64,000 nucleotides of DNA from Rhizophagus irregularis (GCF_026210795.1 NC_089455.1:3224001-3288000); one strand, 5' to 3'; positions 23,136 through 35,341 are shown, counted from the stretch's first letter. Notes: generated from the letters alone by a model not told the origin. Numbers and translations: made by a program.

Positions 23136-24225
23136 TGTTTTATTGTTCGAGTTCTAGCTTTACCCTGAAAAGAAAAATCCACCAATTTAAGTAACCATGC
23201 CGATCATACTTTATTGATAATCCGATTCCTTCCATTGGTCGGTTTTTTGTTATATCAGTTTAAGACCACTTGGGCCGATTTGTCTCACTTCAATTATGTC
23301 ACCTGTGGGTTGTCGATCATTGTCACATTTATCACCATAGCTAAAGTCCGTTTATTGGTCAAATTTCACGTGCGTGGTGATCAATAAATACGAACTTTAA
23401 AAAAATTTCGTTAAAAGAATTCAAAGAGAAAAAATTTTATAATTTTAATCACACAAATTTCATAATAAATAGAATTATTTTATAAACCACTTGAAAACAA
23501 CCATTATATCTATTTTTATAAAGTAAAATTGTTCAAAATGAATAACAGGAGACCGAGAAATCACGAAAACTATAAATAAATGTTATAATATGCTCAAAAA
23601 TTATTATCCAAGCTTCCTATAATCCAATTTAAATAATTTTTAATATTCTAAGAGGACAAACAAGACTCTTTCTTATAATACTAAAATTATCTAAACTCAG
23701 CATGTTTATCTATAGCTATAACTCTTTAAAGATATGGTACATAATCTCATCAAGGTAGTAAATAAAATAACACAGAACGTCCAAAAAAAACCTGTAATAA
23801 AATAAATAAGAATTAAAATTACAATAATAAAAAGATTTTTTTTAAAAGCTTTAATGTTTCTAATAAATATATGGGAACGTATTATTTTTGTTTTTTTCTA
23901 ACGTAATAAGAGTTATTTTTGCCATTTTACCAAATAACCTTTCTATTAAATAATTTTACAATACCACTTACCATTTCCAAAAAAAATAAATTCCTTCCAA
24001 AAAAAACCAATTCCAAACCAATTCCCGACAGGTTTTGACATTGAGAAATCAAGTTTTGCAAGCGTGCGAAGTCTTTGACAATTGGCTTAAAAGCAAAATC
24101 AAAATATACGTCATCATGCATTATTTGATATTATCACTATTTTCACTATTTTTGTATATTGACATGTCGATCAAATTCACATTTATCACTTTTATTTATT
24201 AGTGATGTGAGCCAAATCGGCCCAT
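23136..24225. promoter_or_regulatory. Divergent intergenic region PRP31 / TatD-like
   Basis: This is a 1.09-kb region with no gene between divergent starts. It holds a direct repeat, TGTCGATCA-NNN-TCACATTTATCAC, at 23311-23335 and 24165-24189. It also holds an inverted copy of GGGCCGATTTG(T/G)CTCAC (23273-23290 and, inverted, 24205-24223). Both pairs lie within about 200 bp of a gene start, so they may be promoter elements or the ends of an old insertion. Confidence 0.4.
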
Positions 24226-25259
24226 ATGGATTTTCCTTGGTTGGAAACTTGTGATGCTCATACTCATGCTCACGACGATGTAGAGCATCTCAAGGAAATT
24301 GCTAATTTGAAAACTAACAAGATTTGTTTGATGGGGACTCGTTTAGAAGATTTGGACGTAGTTTCTAAACTTGCGACGGATTTTCAAATGAAGGTTATAC
24401 CTTGTTTTGGTATCGTGTTTCTTTCGATTTATTCTATTTATAAATTATTCAATTGAAATAAGCCAAGTTTTAAGGTCTAATTATATATAAAAAAGGGTTT
24501 CATCCATGGTTTTGTCATTTACTTTCACTTGAAAATGAACCTGAAAGTAAAGTTCATTACCGTACAATTTTAAAGGATATTGGCCCAAAAGATCCTTCAA
24601 GAAGCAATTACTTAGAGGAATTCATTGATTCTTTACCATCTCCTAAGCCATTTGATGTGTGGCATAACAAATTAGAAAATTTACTTGAAACGCATCCAAA
24701 TTCACTTTTAGGAGAAGTCGGATTAGACAAAACGTTTCGATTACGCGATCAAGAATCAAAACAACTTAGTAAAGTACAAACCACAATGCAACATCAAACA
24801 GCAATTCTTGAAAAGCAACTGGATTTAGCAGCTAAATATAAACGCGCTGTTAGTATGCATTGCGTTCAATCCACGGGTGCAATAACTGAATTGCTTAATA
24901 GAAGAATTAACGAACGGGAACCACTTCCACCTCGTATTTGTTTACATTCATTTGGAGGTTCTGTTGATACAATTAAATTTTTAACCAAACAGACAAAGAA
25001 AAAGGAGGGAGTTTCAGTAGATATTTACTTCTCTTTTAGTGTTGTTATTAATGGCAAATATGATAGACTACCTGATTTAATAAAAGCAGTTCCGGAGGAT
25101 AGATTGTTAATTGAGACAGATTATCATTCTCCTTTTGGATTGGATCATTATATGGCTAGGATTATTAAGTTGGTGAGTGAAGCTAAAGAATGGACTGAAG
25201 CGACGACTGTTGAAAAAACGCGTAAAAATTTCATAAAGTTTGTTGGAAAGACAATTTAG
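24226..25259 (+). CDS. TatD-family metal-dependent hydrolase (Scn1-like)
   Basis: Two exons, 24226-24409 and 24496-25259, give 315 residues. The intron is phase 1 and removes a stop-containing stretch. The metal ligands of the TatD/amidohydrolase fold are all visible: HxH in DAHTHAHDD (residues ~10-15), Glu in LLGEVGLDKTF, His in AVSMHCVQ, His in CLHSFGGS and Asp in LIETDYHSP. GFHPW, at the splice junction, matches the family's G-x-HP motif. Members are 3'-5' exonucleases or related phosphodiesterases. The fungal relatives closest in style are the Cut9-interacting Scn1 proteins, so substrate and role are inferred only. The gene converges on DPH5, with 50 bp between the stop codons. Confidence 0.92.
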
Positions 25260-25309
25260 AAATTGAAATTTTTTAGGGATATCCACATTTAATTTAGTGT
25301 GAATCAATT

Positions 25310-26456
25310 TTATATTTTATAATCTCTTTTTACAATTTCATCGAATTTGTTTTTATCAGCTACAAAATATTTTATGTAGTCAGCTTCTAAAATATGCATT
25401 CTATTTCCTACTATGATAAGAGAATGTAATGGAGGACCAAAATCTTCAGATAATAATTGATTTAATGTACCAGCTTTAATTATTTGTTCTGTTAAAGAAC
25501 CAAGACGCGCAATACCTATTGCCAGAGTTTCAGATGTATAGGCTATAATTTAAAAAAGAAAAAGTCTTAGAATACTCTTCTCTTTCAAAGAAAATTTCAA
25601 TAGGAATGGATTAATATTAAAAAATACCATTTTGTTTGCGATTTTCTTCGATTTCCAGTAATTGCATAATTGCTTGGTTGATAGTCATATAACGTGGAAA
25701 TTCATATATTTTCCTACCTCTGAACGAGAAAAATATTAGAATAATTTTTTTTAAAAAAACTTTTTTTAATATACGAGCATAAATACCTTGCTAAATTTTC
25801 TATACTTTGTTCTTTTACTTTAATATCTAGTAAACAAAGAGTATGTAAACCTAGATTTCTATTCTCTTTAATTCTATCATAAAAACTATCAGGCCTCCAA
25901 TTATCGGTAAAAAAAGGTATAGAAATAGTTTGACCAAAATTATATAATTGTAATCCACAAGCACCAACTGCATTCATTATTGAAGCATTATGTATTGTTT
26001 GGATTGGAATTAATAGTTCTTTTGCCCTTATAATTAAATCCGCATGTGTCGTTGCGCTATCCATATGATTTATTAGAGACTTATAGATTTCTATTAATAA
26101 TTCGATCATAAGATAACAAGGAAAATAATCTTACCCAAACGGATCTCCTACCACTAAAAATGCTACATTTATTTTATCGGCATTTAACAAGATGTCATCA
26201 CTTTGTGACTCTACCATTTCTCTATCTGCTAATATGAGCTTTTTTCCATATAATTCTTCCTAAACAAAAGAAATAAATTTAAACCGAAGTTATCTCGAAG
26301 AAATTTAACAGTGATAATTACCAATTTCTCTTGGGACACCATTAAGATACTGGTATATGCCTCTAAATATATTCGTTCGCATGATTTTATTGCTTCAAGA
26401 CCTTTTATCGTAATATCTTTTTCATCAGATAAACCTAAGCCTATTATAAAAAGCAT
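25310..26456 (-). CDS. DPH5: Diphthine methyl ester synthase
   Basis: Five exons: 26456-26322, 26259-26135, 26056-25787, 25719-25628 and 25542-25310, giving 284 residues (human 285). It uses SAM to methylate the diphthamide precursor on the modified histidine of elongation factor 2, in the cytosol. Visible are the tetrapyrrole-methylase-like fold signatures [27 protein letters not shown] and [78 protein letters not shown] and the C-terminal [15 protein letters not shown] are also present. The ATG at 26456 is chosen because it begins the conserved MLFIIGLGL. The gene is divergent from ALG6, with 145 bp between starts, so the two probably share a promoter. Confidence 0.97.
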
Positions 26457-26601
26457 TTTCAAGAGAGAAAGAAAGATAGATCAACTCTCAATTGATCGCC
26501 TATAGGCTATAGTCCTTTTTTGGTAAATTTCACAACGCTGCATTACGCATATCAAAAAAAAATATATATGTGTATGTATGTATATATAAATTCGAATAAA
26601 T
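26457..26601. promoter_or_regulatory. Short divergent promoter DPH5 / ALG6
   Basis: Only 145 bp separate the two start codons. The stretch contains an AAAAAAAATATATATGTG run that could serve as a TATA-like or nucleosome-free element. This is inferred from the layout. Confidence 0.4.
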
Positions 26602-28763
26602 ATGTCCAAAAGTTCCGAAACTGTCGATAATAACGGATTTATTATACCGAATAATGATCAAGACCCCGTAGTGGATTCACCAGCAGAGAGGTGGCTTAAT
26701 TGGTTAGGTCAAACGAATTTAGGTAAATGTTCGACAGTGATAACGCTATTATTTGGAATTTATGTAAGGTGGAACGTAGGTTTAAATCCATACTCTGGTA
26801 AGTTTAATAATATAATTCCGCGAAATACATTCTATTCATTTAAATGGCGAATTAATTATATTTTTAACGCATTAAAAGGTCAAAATATTCCGCCTATGTA
26901 TGGAGATTATGAAGCTCAAAGACATTGGATGGAATTAACATTACATGTTCCAATGAATCGGTGGTATTACTATGATTTGGAATGGTGGGGTCTTGATTAT
27001 CCCCCATTAACAGCTTACGTTAGCTGGATCTGTGGTAAAATGTATGAATTTTTTTGTAGTATACGCATTTATCATAGTCTTGTATACTTTAAATTTTATA
27101 TTATACCTTATTATTTTGATGTTGTAGAGGATCTATGTTTAATCCAGAATGGTTTGCACTAGATGTGTCACGTGGATTTGAAAGCGAGGAAAGTAAATTG
27201 TTCATGCGGTCTTCCGTATTGATCCTTGAATATTTGATATACGTCCCATCAGTTATTGTGTTTGTAAATTGGTGGCTTGCCAGTAAATCATGGCAAAAGC
27301 GCGTACGTACTTTAAAGTTGTATATTTTTCTACATTAAATATTATATTGATTTTTTATCATTTTTATTAGAGATTAGCAGTATTATTTATTCTTCTTCAG
27401 CCTGCTTTAATATTAATAGATCACGGCCATTTTCAGTAAGTTATTTTGTTTTATTTTAAAACCTTTCATTGATATTCTCAACTTTGTTTTTTTTTTTGAT
27501 ATAGGTATAATTCTGTAATGCTAGGACTTACAGTATGGTCATTGAATTGCTTTTTCTATGAATATGACGTTATAGGAAGCGTTGCCTTTTGTCTTGCGTT
27601 GGGGTTTAAGCAAATGTCACTTTATTTCTCTCCTGCTATTTTTGCTTATTTATTAGGAAAATGCATAAAAAACAAACCCCAAGGGTAAAGTCATAATTTC
27701 ACATATTTAAACTTTAAGTTTCATGTTTATTGTTTAATCCCTTCTCAAAATCAATTATTAGATTTATCCTTTTTGTAAAGTTAGGTGTGACAGTGATTAT
27801 CACGTTTGCTATCATGTTTTTCCCTTTTTTAGATTCGGTTGAACATATTTCGCAAGTTATTATTCGTATGTTTCCTTTAAACCGTGGATTGTATGAAGAT
27901 AAGGTGGCCAACTTTTGGTGTGCTATAAATATTATCATCAAGTTACGCGAAATGTTTGAAATTCATGTATTAACAAGAATAAGGTAAGATTTTATTACGG
28001 TTTAATATCTTTTGTTTCTTCATCAATTGTTATAGTTTATCGTATTTTATTATTTAGTTTATTTGCAACTCTGCTAGCTATTCTACCGTCGTGTATAAAC
28101 CTTGGTTTAAATCCCGATAAACATCGACTTGTTTATTGTTTAGCGAATTCCGCGTTGGCTTTTTTTATGTTTTCTTTCCAGGTTCATGAGAAGTCTATAT
28201 TATTGCCCGCATTACCGATTACACTATTGATTTTAGATGAACCATTCTGGAGTAGTTGGTTTAATAATGTTGCTTTATTCAGGTGTCGTAAATCTTATAT
28301 AAAGGGTTAGGAAAATTGGTTTTTAAATTATTGACTTGTATTATTTTCCGGTACAGCATGTTTCCTTTGTTGAAAAAAGATCGGTTGATTTTACCTTACT
28401 TTGTTATATGGTTTATGTGGAACTGGATGGGATCTTTTGTTCAACGAGACGTGAAACCAGTAGTATTAAGATATATATCTTGGGTAATGACTATAATATT
28501 TGTAATTTTTAAAGAGAAATCTGATTAAACTTTTTTTTAAACTGCATATGTTTCAACAATAGGCGTCATATCTCGTGATGGCTGTAATTCATTTCTTTGA
28601 TTTTAATATCGATCCACCAAAAAGATATCCCGACCTTTATATTGTATTAAATGTTACCTTTAGTTCTGGGATACATTTATTTATGCTATTATACTTTAAT
28701 TATAGACAAATAACTTTGCCATATAATCTAGATGAGAAAAAGGACAAGAGGAAGGCCGAATAA
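26602..28763 (+). CDS. ALG6: Dolichyl-P-Glc:Man9GlcNAc2-PP-dolichol alpha-1,3-glucosyltransferase
   Basis: Nine exons: 26602-26797, 26879-27041, 27128-27302, 27371-27435, 27505-27684, 27762-27983, 28058-28282, 28357-28483 and 28563-28763, giving 517 residues (human 507). It is an ER multi-pass GT57 enzyme that adds the first glucose to the lipid-linked oligosaccharide of N-glycosylation. Visible ALG6/ALG8 signatures are PPMYGDYEAQRHWMELTLHV (with the luminal catalytic Asp), WWGLDYPPLTAYVSW, FNPEWFALDVSRGFES, LFMRSSVLI, ILIDHGHFQYNSVMLGL and FSFQVHEKSILLPALP. Many hydrophobic segments follow. The overall sequence favours ALG6 over its paralogue ALG8. All introns are short (65-86 bp) and GT-AG. 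Confidence 0.95.
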
Positions 28764-29598
28764 GTTATGTTGTATAGTACTATAATGGTATCTTAATGAG
28801 AATTACTGGTTAATTCCTTTAATTTTGATTTATTCTTTTTTTCGATTGTGTTCTTAATAAAAATTGATATAATAAAGGTGAGTTGTTCTCTTTATCCAAT
28901 ATGTTTCTCGCTAAAATGTTAATAAGTTGAAGCGTGAATAAGCACTTATCGAACAAACAGAAAAATGTTACACATATTTTTCTGGCTATGATTAGTGCGA
29001 TATAAAAGCAATATTCTTATGGCAAAAATATCAGGGCCCTTATTCATGAGATTTTGAATAATTGGGTAGTGTTCATTTTTTGCACAATTCTGTAATTTAT
29101 AAGGCTTCCTTTCGTTAAAGACGCGTCGTGAAATGTCACGTGTTGTGTGTAATAATACTTGGGAGTCCCAATATTTTTTTCGGTAATGATCGATTTTTCC
29201 ATAAAAAGGTACACTTTAATTAAAAATTACCCTCGTCCTTCTTACAACTTTAAAACTGGAGATGGAAATAAATTCGTTTTTACATAACGAAACACGGCTT
29301 TTAGTTATTAGCAACGAGATAGTACAAATTACATTTAGATTGCATAATGAGTAAATCTGGTCTTTTAGTTCGTTGATATGAGATATTTTTGAAATTAGAG
29401 TATTTATTAAAAAAAAAATTATTTTGATAGATCAGATAATTCACTCTATATAGAGAACAATGATTTACAAGAGGAAATAAAAGTATGTCAAGGTCTTTAC
29501 AATTTATTATAATAAAATAAATAAATATTTGCAAGCTTAAGTTACATTGGTCTGTTATTTTCTCTTTTAAGCAAATAATAGTAGCTTTTGTGAAATTT
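28764..29598. other. Intergenic, no gene seen
   Basis: This is the 3' flank of ALG6 and the upstream region of the next gene. I see no coding frame beyond 77 codons and no repeat structure. Confidence 0.5.
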
Positions 29599-31012
29599 AT
29601 GGACGAAGATCATATTGTTGATGGTGAAGGATATTATTTGCTTTGCAGTAGGTATTATTTCTTTGTATTTTACCTAACTTAATTTTCTAATAAGCAATTC
29701 TTGTAATAGAAAAGAATATTTGGAATTTCGGAAAAAATTGCGTTTTCTACAGAAATGATCAAATAATTCCACCACATCAATATAAATTTAATTTCGAATT
29801 GGAATTCGCTAGTCAAGTAATTAACAGGTATTGACGTAATTATTTTGAAATTTTCATATTTTAAATTTACTGTTAATTTTACATGTTATGTATCGTCAGG
29901 AATGCTAGCTACGATAGGGGCAGAAATAAAAGTATTACTGATAGTAATAAGAAAAATAATTCTAATTTGCGAGGAGTATCTTTGGATGATTTTGGAACGC
30001 CTAAGAGTAGTAATAATACAGTTAATCAAGAGATGATACAGCATATGACAACAAGAGCAAGTATTTCACCGCTTGAGAATTGGGATGTGAGACAAGGAGC
30101 TACGACAACCGAATTTGATTCATTTGATTCGCCATTTGACAATAAACAATCCAAATCAAGATTTGTTGAGAGTACTCCCGCAACATTATGGGTAAATCGA
30201 CAAAGATCTGTAGATAATGCATGTATAACACCGTTAGATAATCGGAGACCCGTGCAAAAACCAGTAGACAGTGCATACGCGACATTATTCAACTATTGTG
30301 GACCTATTCAGAAGTCCACGAAAAACGTGTATATGACACCGATCGATAATCGAGGGCAGAAATCTCGTATTTCTTCGTTTACAAATAGAGAATACCCAGA
30401 ATCGATGCAACAAAATAGTAAGGGTTTATTCGGATATCAAGAAATTCTAGACAATGTTGGAGAGACGCTAAGAAATCCTATATTGGTCGGCGAAACTTAT
30501 GAACAGGTCTGATTCTTTAAAATATGTTTTATAATATATTTTTTTTTTGTTTTTATGAATTAGAATTAATTATGCAAATCTAATTAATTAGACATCCAGA
30601 ACATCGTCTATAAGATTATCTCAGGAATCCTTTACAGGAAGTAATTGGCCAAGTCAAAGTTCGTTTGAAACTACGCTATCATTAGATTCTGGATCACAGA
30701 AAGTTTCTGGCATTTCAAAATCACCATTCCAAACGCTAAGACAAATGTCGAGTGTATCTAATGGTACGGATGATTTTAGTAATTATTCTTTTGGTGATGA
30801 GGGTGAATTATCGATGCGGAATACAGCGGACAATCTCTTGTCAAGTGAAAGGAATAATAATCGGGAAACAAATGACGATCTTGAAGATAACAATTTTTTT
30901 AGGTAATAAAAATGGGTGTAATTTGTCACATGTAATTATAACTAATTTTGCTTTTTTTTATAGTCTCTTCAACCCTTTGAACTACTTTCGAAAAATGTTT
31001 CCAGGAATATAA
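29599..31012 (+). CDS. Unrecognised Ser/Asn-rich protein with internal repeats
   Basis: Proposed exons are 29599-29647, 29710-29827, 29900-30506, 30592-30902 and 30964-31012, giving 377 residues. All junctions are GT-AG and phase-consistent. The N-terminus (MDEDHIVDGEGYYLL, NFGKNCVFYRNDQIIPPH) looks compact. The middle and end are rich in S, N, T and D and probably disordered. Residues ~148-216 contain four imperfect ~18-residue repeats with the theme V-x-x-A-x-x-T-P-L-D-N-R-x-x-x-Q-K. The C-terminus ends FFSLFNPLNYFRKMFPGI, a short aromatic/basic motif. I do not recognise a family. The start is the first ATG before the long frame; an upstream exon cannot be excluded. Confidence 0.75.
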
Positions 31013-31259
31013 AGTATATAATATGTTTATTTTTAGATATCTCCAAAATTATTATTAATGGTAATTTGTGTAAAAAAAAGTGTAAAATTATTTACAAATT
31101 GCATAGAATGTACTCATTATAGGCTTGCATTTATTATATATATTATTAGTATATTAGTTTAATCAACAATGTAAATATTCAATAAATTATGATCGTACCA
31201 CTACCATATTTTAAGACGTTTGGATCGTCCTGCAAAACACAATAAACCAATAGCGTTTC

Positions 31260-31275
31260 AGTATATATACTGCGT
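31260..31275 (+). promoter_or_regulatory. TATA-like element before the zinc-finger gene
   Basis: AGTATATATACTGCG lies about 60-70 bp upstream of the ATG at 31332. It is a plausible TATA box, based on sequence and distance only. Confidence 0.4.
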
Positions 31276-31331
31276 TTTATAGCAGATCTTGCCGCAGGTC
31301 CGCAGTCGATATTAACTTGCTTTCGTTAAAT

Positions 31332-32621
31332 ATGGCGACTACTCAGTATGTACGAAGAAAGGGAGATATTGAAGAATCGAATGCAATGAACGATGATAAC
31401 CTTGAAGCCACAATGCCTATTTCAATTCGACAACCTAATCCACAATTAGTTCCTATTCGCCCGCCGTCTTTGAAATCTGAATCTTCAAGGTCGAAGGTTT
31501 CAAAAATAATGAGACATGCCAACTTTTCGACAGTACCACCAAGGTCAAACTTGACGAAATTTCATAATTCAGATTTCCAAGAAGAATTTAATAGAGTAAC
31601 TACCGTTAGTTATGTAAAACTAGAAACAAATAATTTTTCTCACGGAGTCAACAAGAGCAGTCAAATTATTTCGGGCACAGCTTCCGCAGTTATTCCACCG
31701 GCAGTTGTTCCGACCGTTATTACTTCAATGACACCTCCAGTTTCGCAAGCAACTACTCCCACAACAGCCATTAAAATTGAAAACACAGCGAAAAACATAG
31801 ATAAGTATAAACCTTCAGTTGATTCCAAACCTTTACCTATGGACGAATCCGCAGTTGAATCAAATGTAGTTAAAACCGAAAACGATGTCCCCAATGAAGA
31901 AACAACAAAGAAACAGAAATTGGAGAATGGATTGGAAATTTTGTCCAGCAATAGACCAGAGGATCAGAAAAAAAGATTTGCTTGTCCAATATGTAACAGA
32001 TGCTTTGCTCGTAAATTTAATATGCAAACTCACCAAACTACTCATGATGTTGATCGGGTGAAACCGTTTGTATGCAATTATCCAGATTGTGATCATAGTT
32101 TTACAAGAAAACATGACCTTAAGCGCCATATATATGGTATTCATGAACTTCCTGAACAAGAATTTAAATGTTCTAATTGTAGTAAAACCTTCGCTAGAAA
32201 GGATGCATGTAAGAGACATTCATATACATGTCGCGTAGTTGAAGTAAATCAAGATCAAGACGGTGTACCACCTCCTAGGAAACGTGCAAGAACTAAAATT
32301 AACAGTAAAAATAAGCCTAATGATAAAAATCTGCCAATTAGTGAGTCTGCACGTGAATCTACACAACAAGGTACTGCGGATATATTAGAAACGTTGGAAA
32401 ATAAATCTATTTTCTCGAATGTTGCAACAGATATCACACTTTTAGATCAATGTACTACTTTTGGTACCATGAAAAAGTCAACAAATGGTATAATTGAAGA
32501 TTCAACTTTAGATGTTGATAAATCTTCAGCCTTCTCGACGATTGAAGCAATAAATAATTTGATAGGTGAAAGGATGCCTAAAAAATCGATTGATCAAACG
32601 CACGACAAGAACGATGGATAA
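31332..32621 (+). CDS. C2H2 zinc-finger protein, putative transcription factor
   Basis: A single-exon gene of 429 residues. The first in-frame ATG is at 31332; the frame is open a little further upstream without an ATG. Three fingers lie at residues ~214-300. They are FACPICNRCFARKFNMQTH (C2-x12-H-x3-H), a TFIIIA-like longer finger FVCNYPDCDHSFTRKHDLKR (C-x4-C-x12-H-x4-H), and FKCSNCSKTFARKDACKRHS with Cys as the last ligand (C2HC). The finger style (FARK / KRH) recalls fungal stress or nutrient regulators, but no specific orthologue is evident. The N-terminal half is low-complexity, rich in P, T, V and S, and may be an activation region. A basic PPPRKRARTK patch after finger 3 could be a nuclear localisation signal. 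Confidence 0.92.
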   Translation: MATTQYVRRKGDIEESNAMNDDNLEATMPISIRQPNPQLVPIRPPSLKSESSRSKVSKIMRHANFSTVPPRSNLTKFHNSDFQEEFNRVTTVSYVKLETNNFSHGVNKSSQIISGTASAVIPPAVVPTVITSMTPPVSQATTPTTAIKIENTAKNIDKYKPSVDSKPLPMDESAVESNVVKTENDVPNEETTKKQKLENGLEILSSNRPEDQKKRFACPICNRCFARKFNMQTHQTTHDVDRVKPFVCNYPDCDHSFTRKHDLKRHIYGIHELPEQEFKCSNCSKTFARKDACKRHSYTCRVVEVNQDQDGVPPPRKRARTKINSKNKPNDKNLPISESARESTQQGTADILETLENKSIFSNVATDITLLDQCTTFGTMKKSTNGIIEDSTLDVDKSSAFSTIEAINNLIGERMPKKSIDQTHDKNDG

Positions 32622-33084
32622 AACATGTACTTATAATTAACAAATTTCTTATAGGTGATTAAGATTTATCGTAATTTTTGAAATGATTTACATTTTTGGC
32701 AATTGGACAAAGATGAGATCTTGTATTTGTCAAATTCATCTTTTTAATGAGCAGAAAATTTTTTGATGTGAGGTTTCTCATTATCTTTATTAATCATTTT
32801 TCAAAATTGTTATACATAATTATTCAGTTCATTTGCTTCCAATTATCTGAATAAATATCCGAATGCAATTTGATATTATGTATATATATATGTTCATCTT
32901 TTTAAAATAAATAAATCATGCTTTATTAAGCAATATATCACGTGCTCCAATTTTATTAGTACGTAATTTGATATCATATTTTGATTTATTGATTTTTATG
33001 CAAGCTCAAGATCACCAAATCAAAAAATAACAAATAAGCCCATTTTTCTCAATATTTTTTTTTCTTTGCAATCGACTATTAACA
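32622..33084. other. Intergenic, no gene seen
   Basis: AT-rich 3' and 5' flanks; TATATATATA at about 32880. Confidence 0.5.
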
Positions 33085-35341
33085 ATGACCGATATACCAA
33101 AAATACTAAAAGCAGTTCAAGATATTCAAGCCTCTTTGACTGTTTTACCTGAAATCCAAACTCATCTAGCAAAACTTACTGATGCTGTAAATGCACTACG
33201 TGGACATGATACGATTAATGTACCAACCGCGACACATTTGTTTAATAATGTGTCTGGCTCTTTTGTGTTACCAAACGTCTCTCCTGTTGTAGATTCTATC
33301 GAATCAACGGATGAAGGAGTAAACGACGGGAAAACCAAATCCTCAAAAGACAAAAATGAAAAAATCCAAAGTGCTTTCAAAAAAGAAAATCAGATGAATT
33401 CTGCAGAATCAGCCAACAAAACTAAGAAAAAATTAACTTTAAGCGAAAGAAAAAAATTAAGAAAATTGAAGAAAAAACAAGTTACTAACCAATTAAGCCC
33501 GGGAGAGTCTTCATCCAACGAGTTGGATAATAAATCAACACCGGAAATACAACCGCCTGTAGTACAGGATCAACAACTCACCAAAGATGTTGCACCATCG
33601 CGTGTAGTAGCGCGTCCCCCACCACGACTTCATGTGAGTTTTTCCTAAAAATGTTGGAGTGTTGCACGACCTTTTTCAATAAATAAATAAATAAATACAT
33701 ATTTGCTTTAGATGAATCGCATAAATATTGCTCCAACTGGAAATGAAAACGGAGATCGCCTTGGAACGAGATTTAATCGAGGCCAATCACATCAATCGAT
33801 CGGATATAATAATCAACGCGAAATGCTTTCGGATAATTGGCAACAGGTTATTTCTACATTTGAAGAAATGAAATTAAAATCTGAGATTTTGCGAGGGATC
33901 CGTGCATTAGGGTATAATAAAATAATTCTTGTACTTCGAATATACTCTGGTATACATTAATTTATATTTTAAATAGTTATGATCAACCGACACCTATCCA
34001 GCAACGTGCAACAGTGGCGATATTATCTCGACGGGACGCTGTAATTCAAATACCTCGATTAGAAGAAAGAACTGTAACTTACATTGCTGCTCTACTTCAA
34101 CAAATTGAAACACGTGACAAATCGTGTCAAGCGATTATAATCGTACATTCGAAAGACTTATGTTATGCTATTCAAGATTTAATCAATGTCGCGGGTCAAT
34201 ATATGCAATTTTCATGTTTGGTTTGTACTGGTGGTATTCCAATGAGAGAGGACATAGAAAAACTAAGAAATGAAGGACAACAAATTATAATCGGGACTCC
34301 GGGTTTGTTTAATAATTATAAAATTTAAATATTTAACATTAAAACTTGATTAAAATTTTTTTTAAATATCACGTGAATGAACGAAACAGGCAGACTAATT
34401 GGACTAATGGTAGATCGTAAATTCGATTTTAATCGCGTCAAAACGATTATAATTGAAGACTCTTGTATCATGTTTAACAGCAATTTTCGTACGCAAGCTT
34501 TCGACATTATCTATCAATTACCAAAAAGTGCTCAGAGGGTTTTGATGACAACAGCTACAACGTTTACTCTTGCAGACATTAAAAATAAGATAACGAAAAA
34601 TACCATAATCGTCCTTAATGATGTGCATATGAGTGATGGGCTTCAACTATATTACGCAGTTGTAGAAAAAGATGATCAAAAGCTCAATGCTTTATGTGAA
34701 ATTTATAAAGAAGTGAATATTCAAAAATCTGTTATCTTCTGTGATAATTCAGAACGAGTCGATTGGTTAGCTGATAAATTAGCAACATTATTTGAGAACG
34801 TGGCCGTCTATTCCATGGTATATAAATACGATTATTATTATTTAACCTTTCTTTCTTTAATACTATTTTTTTTTTAATTTTTATTGTTTAAGCATTCTTT
34901 AACAAGACAATCAGAAAGACATGAAATTGTAAAGTCTTTCTGGGAATCGAAAGCGGCTTTAATTGTTACTACAGATTGTTTTTCATCTGTTTTAGCATTT
35001 CATCCCGTAGATTATAGTGTACACTTTGATTTACCATATAAAAAGGAAGAGTACCATGATCGGTATTTATTTAAGCTTTACCTAATATATGATTTCTAAT
35101 CTTTTGTCATATGGTCTTATTAATATCATTTTAATTTTTGAAGTCTTTGTTGTTGTGGTGCTTATGGTTCTCCGGGAGTTGCTATTAACATTCTCGTTAA
35201 AGGGCAATTACATGATCTTGGAGTTCTTGAGCGTTATTATCGATTACAAAGTCAAGAATTGCTGGTAACAAATTATTTTTATCAATAAATTTTTAATAAA
35301 TTTCACTTTTTAAATTCTAATTTATAATAGGGAAATCGTTG
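33085..35341 (+). CDS. eIF4A-like DEAD-box pseudo-helicase with N-terminal extension
   Basis: Seven exons: 33085-33633, 33712-33911, 33977-34302, 34390-34817, 34893-35062, 35144-35264 and 35330-35341, giving 601 residues. About 250 N-terminal residues are disordered and charged (TLSERKKLRKLKKK). The rest aligns along its length with eIF4A: Q motif YDQPTPIQQRA, TGG, IIIGTPGRLIGLM, VIF and VDWLADKLA. The catalytic motifs are gone. Walker A AxxGxGKT is replaced by IPRLEERT, DEAD by EDSC, and SAT by TAT. The motif V region reads TTDCFSSVLA, and the HRxGRxGR arginine motif by DRLCCCGAYGSPG, although the following GVAINILV is kept. The frame is intact across seven exons, so this looks like a retained, non-catalytic paralogue and not a pseudogene. 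A role in translation or RNA binding is inference. Confidence 0.88.

Noticed and set aside
31317-31331. Upstream start of the zinc-finger gene at 31317
   Set aside because: That codon is TTG; the first ATG is at 31332.
31661-32219. Antisense frames of 96 and 119 codons
   Set aside because: Lie opposite the zinc-finger coding region and show no family features.
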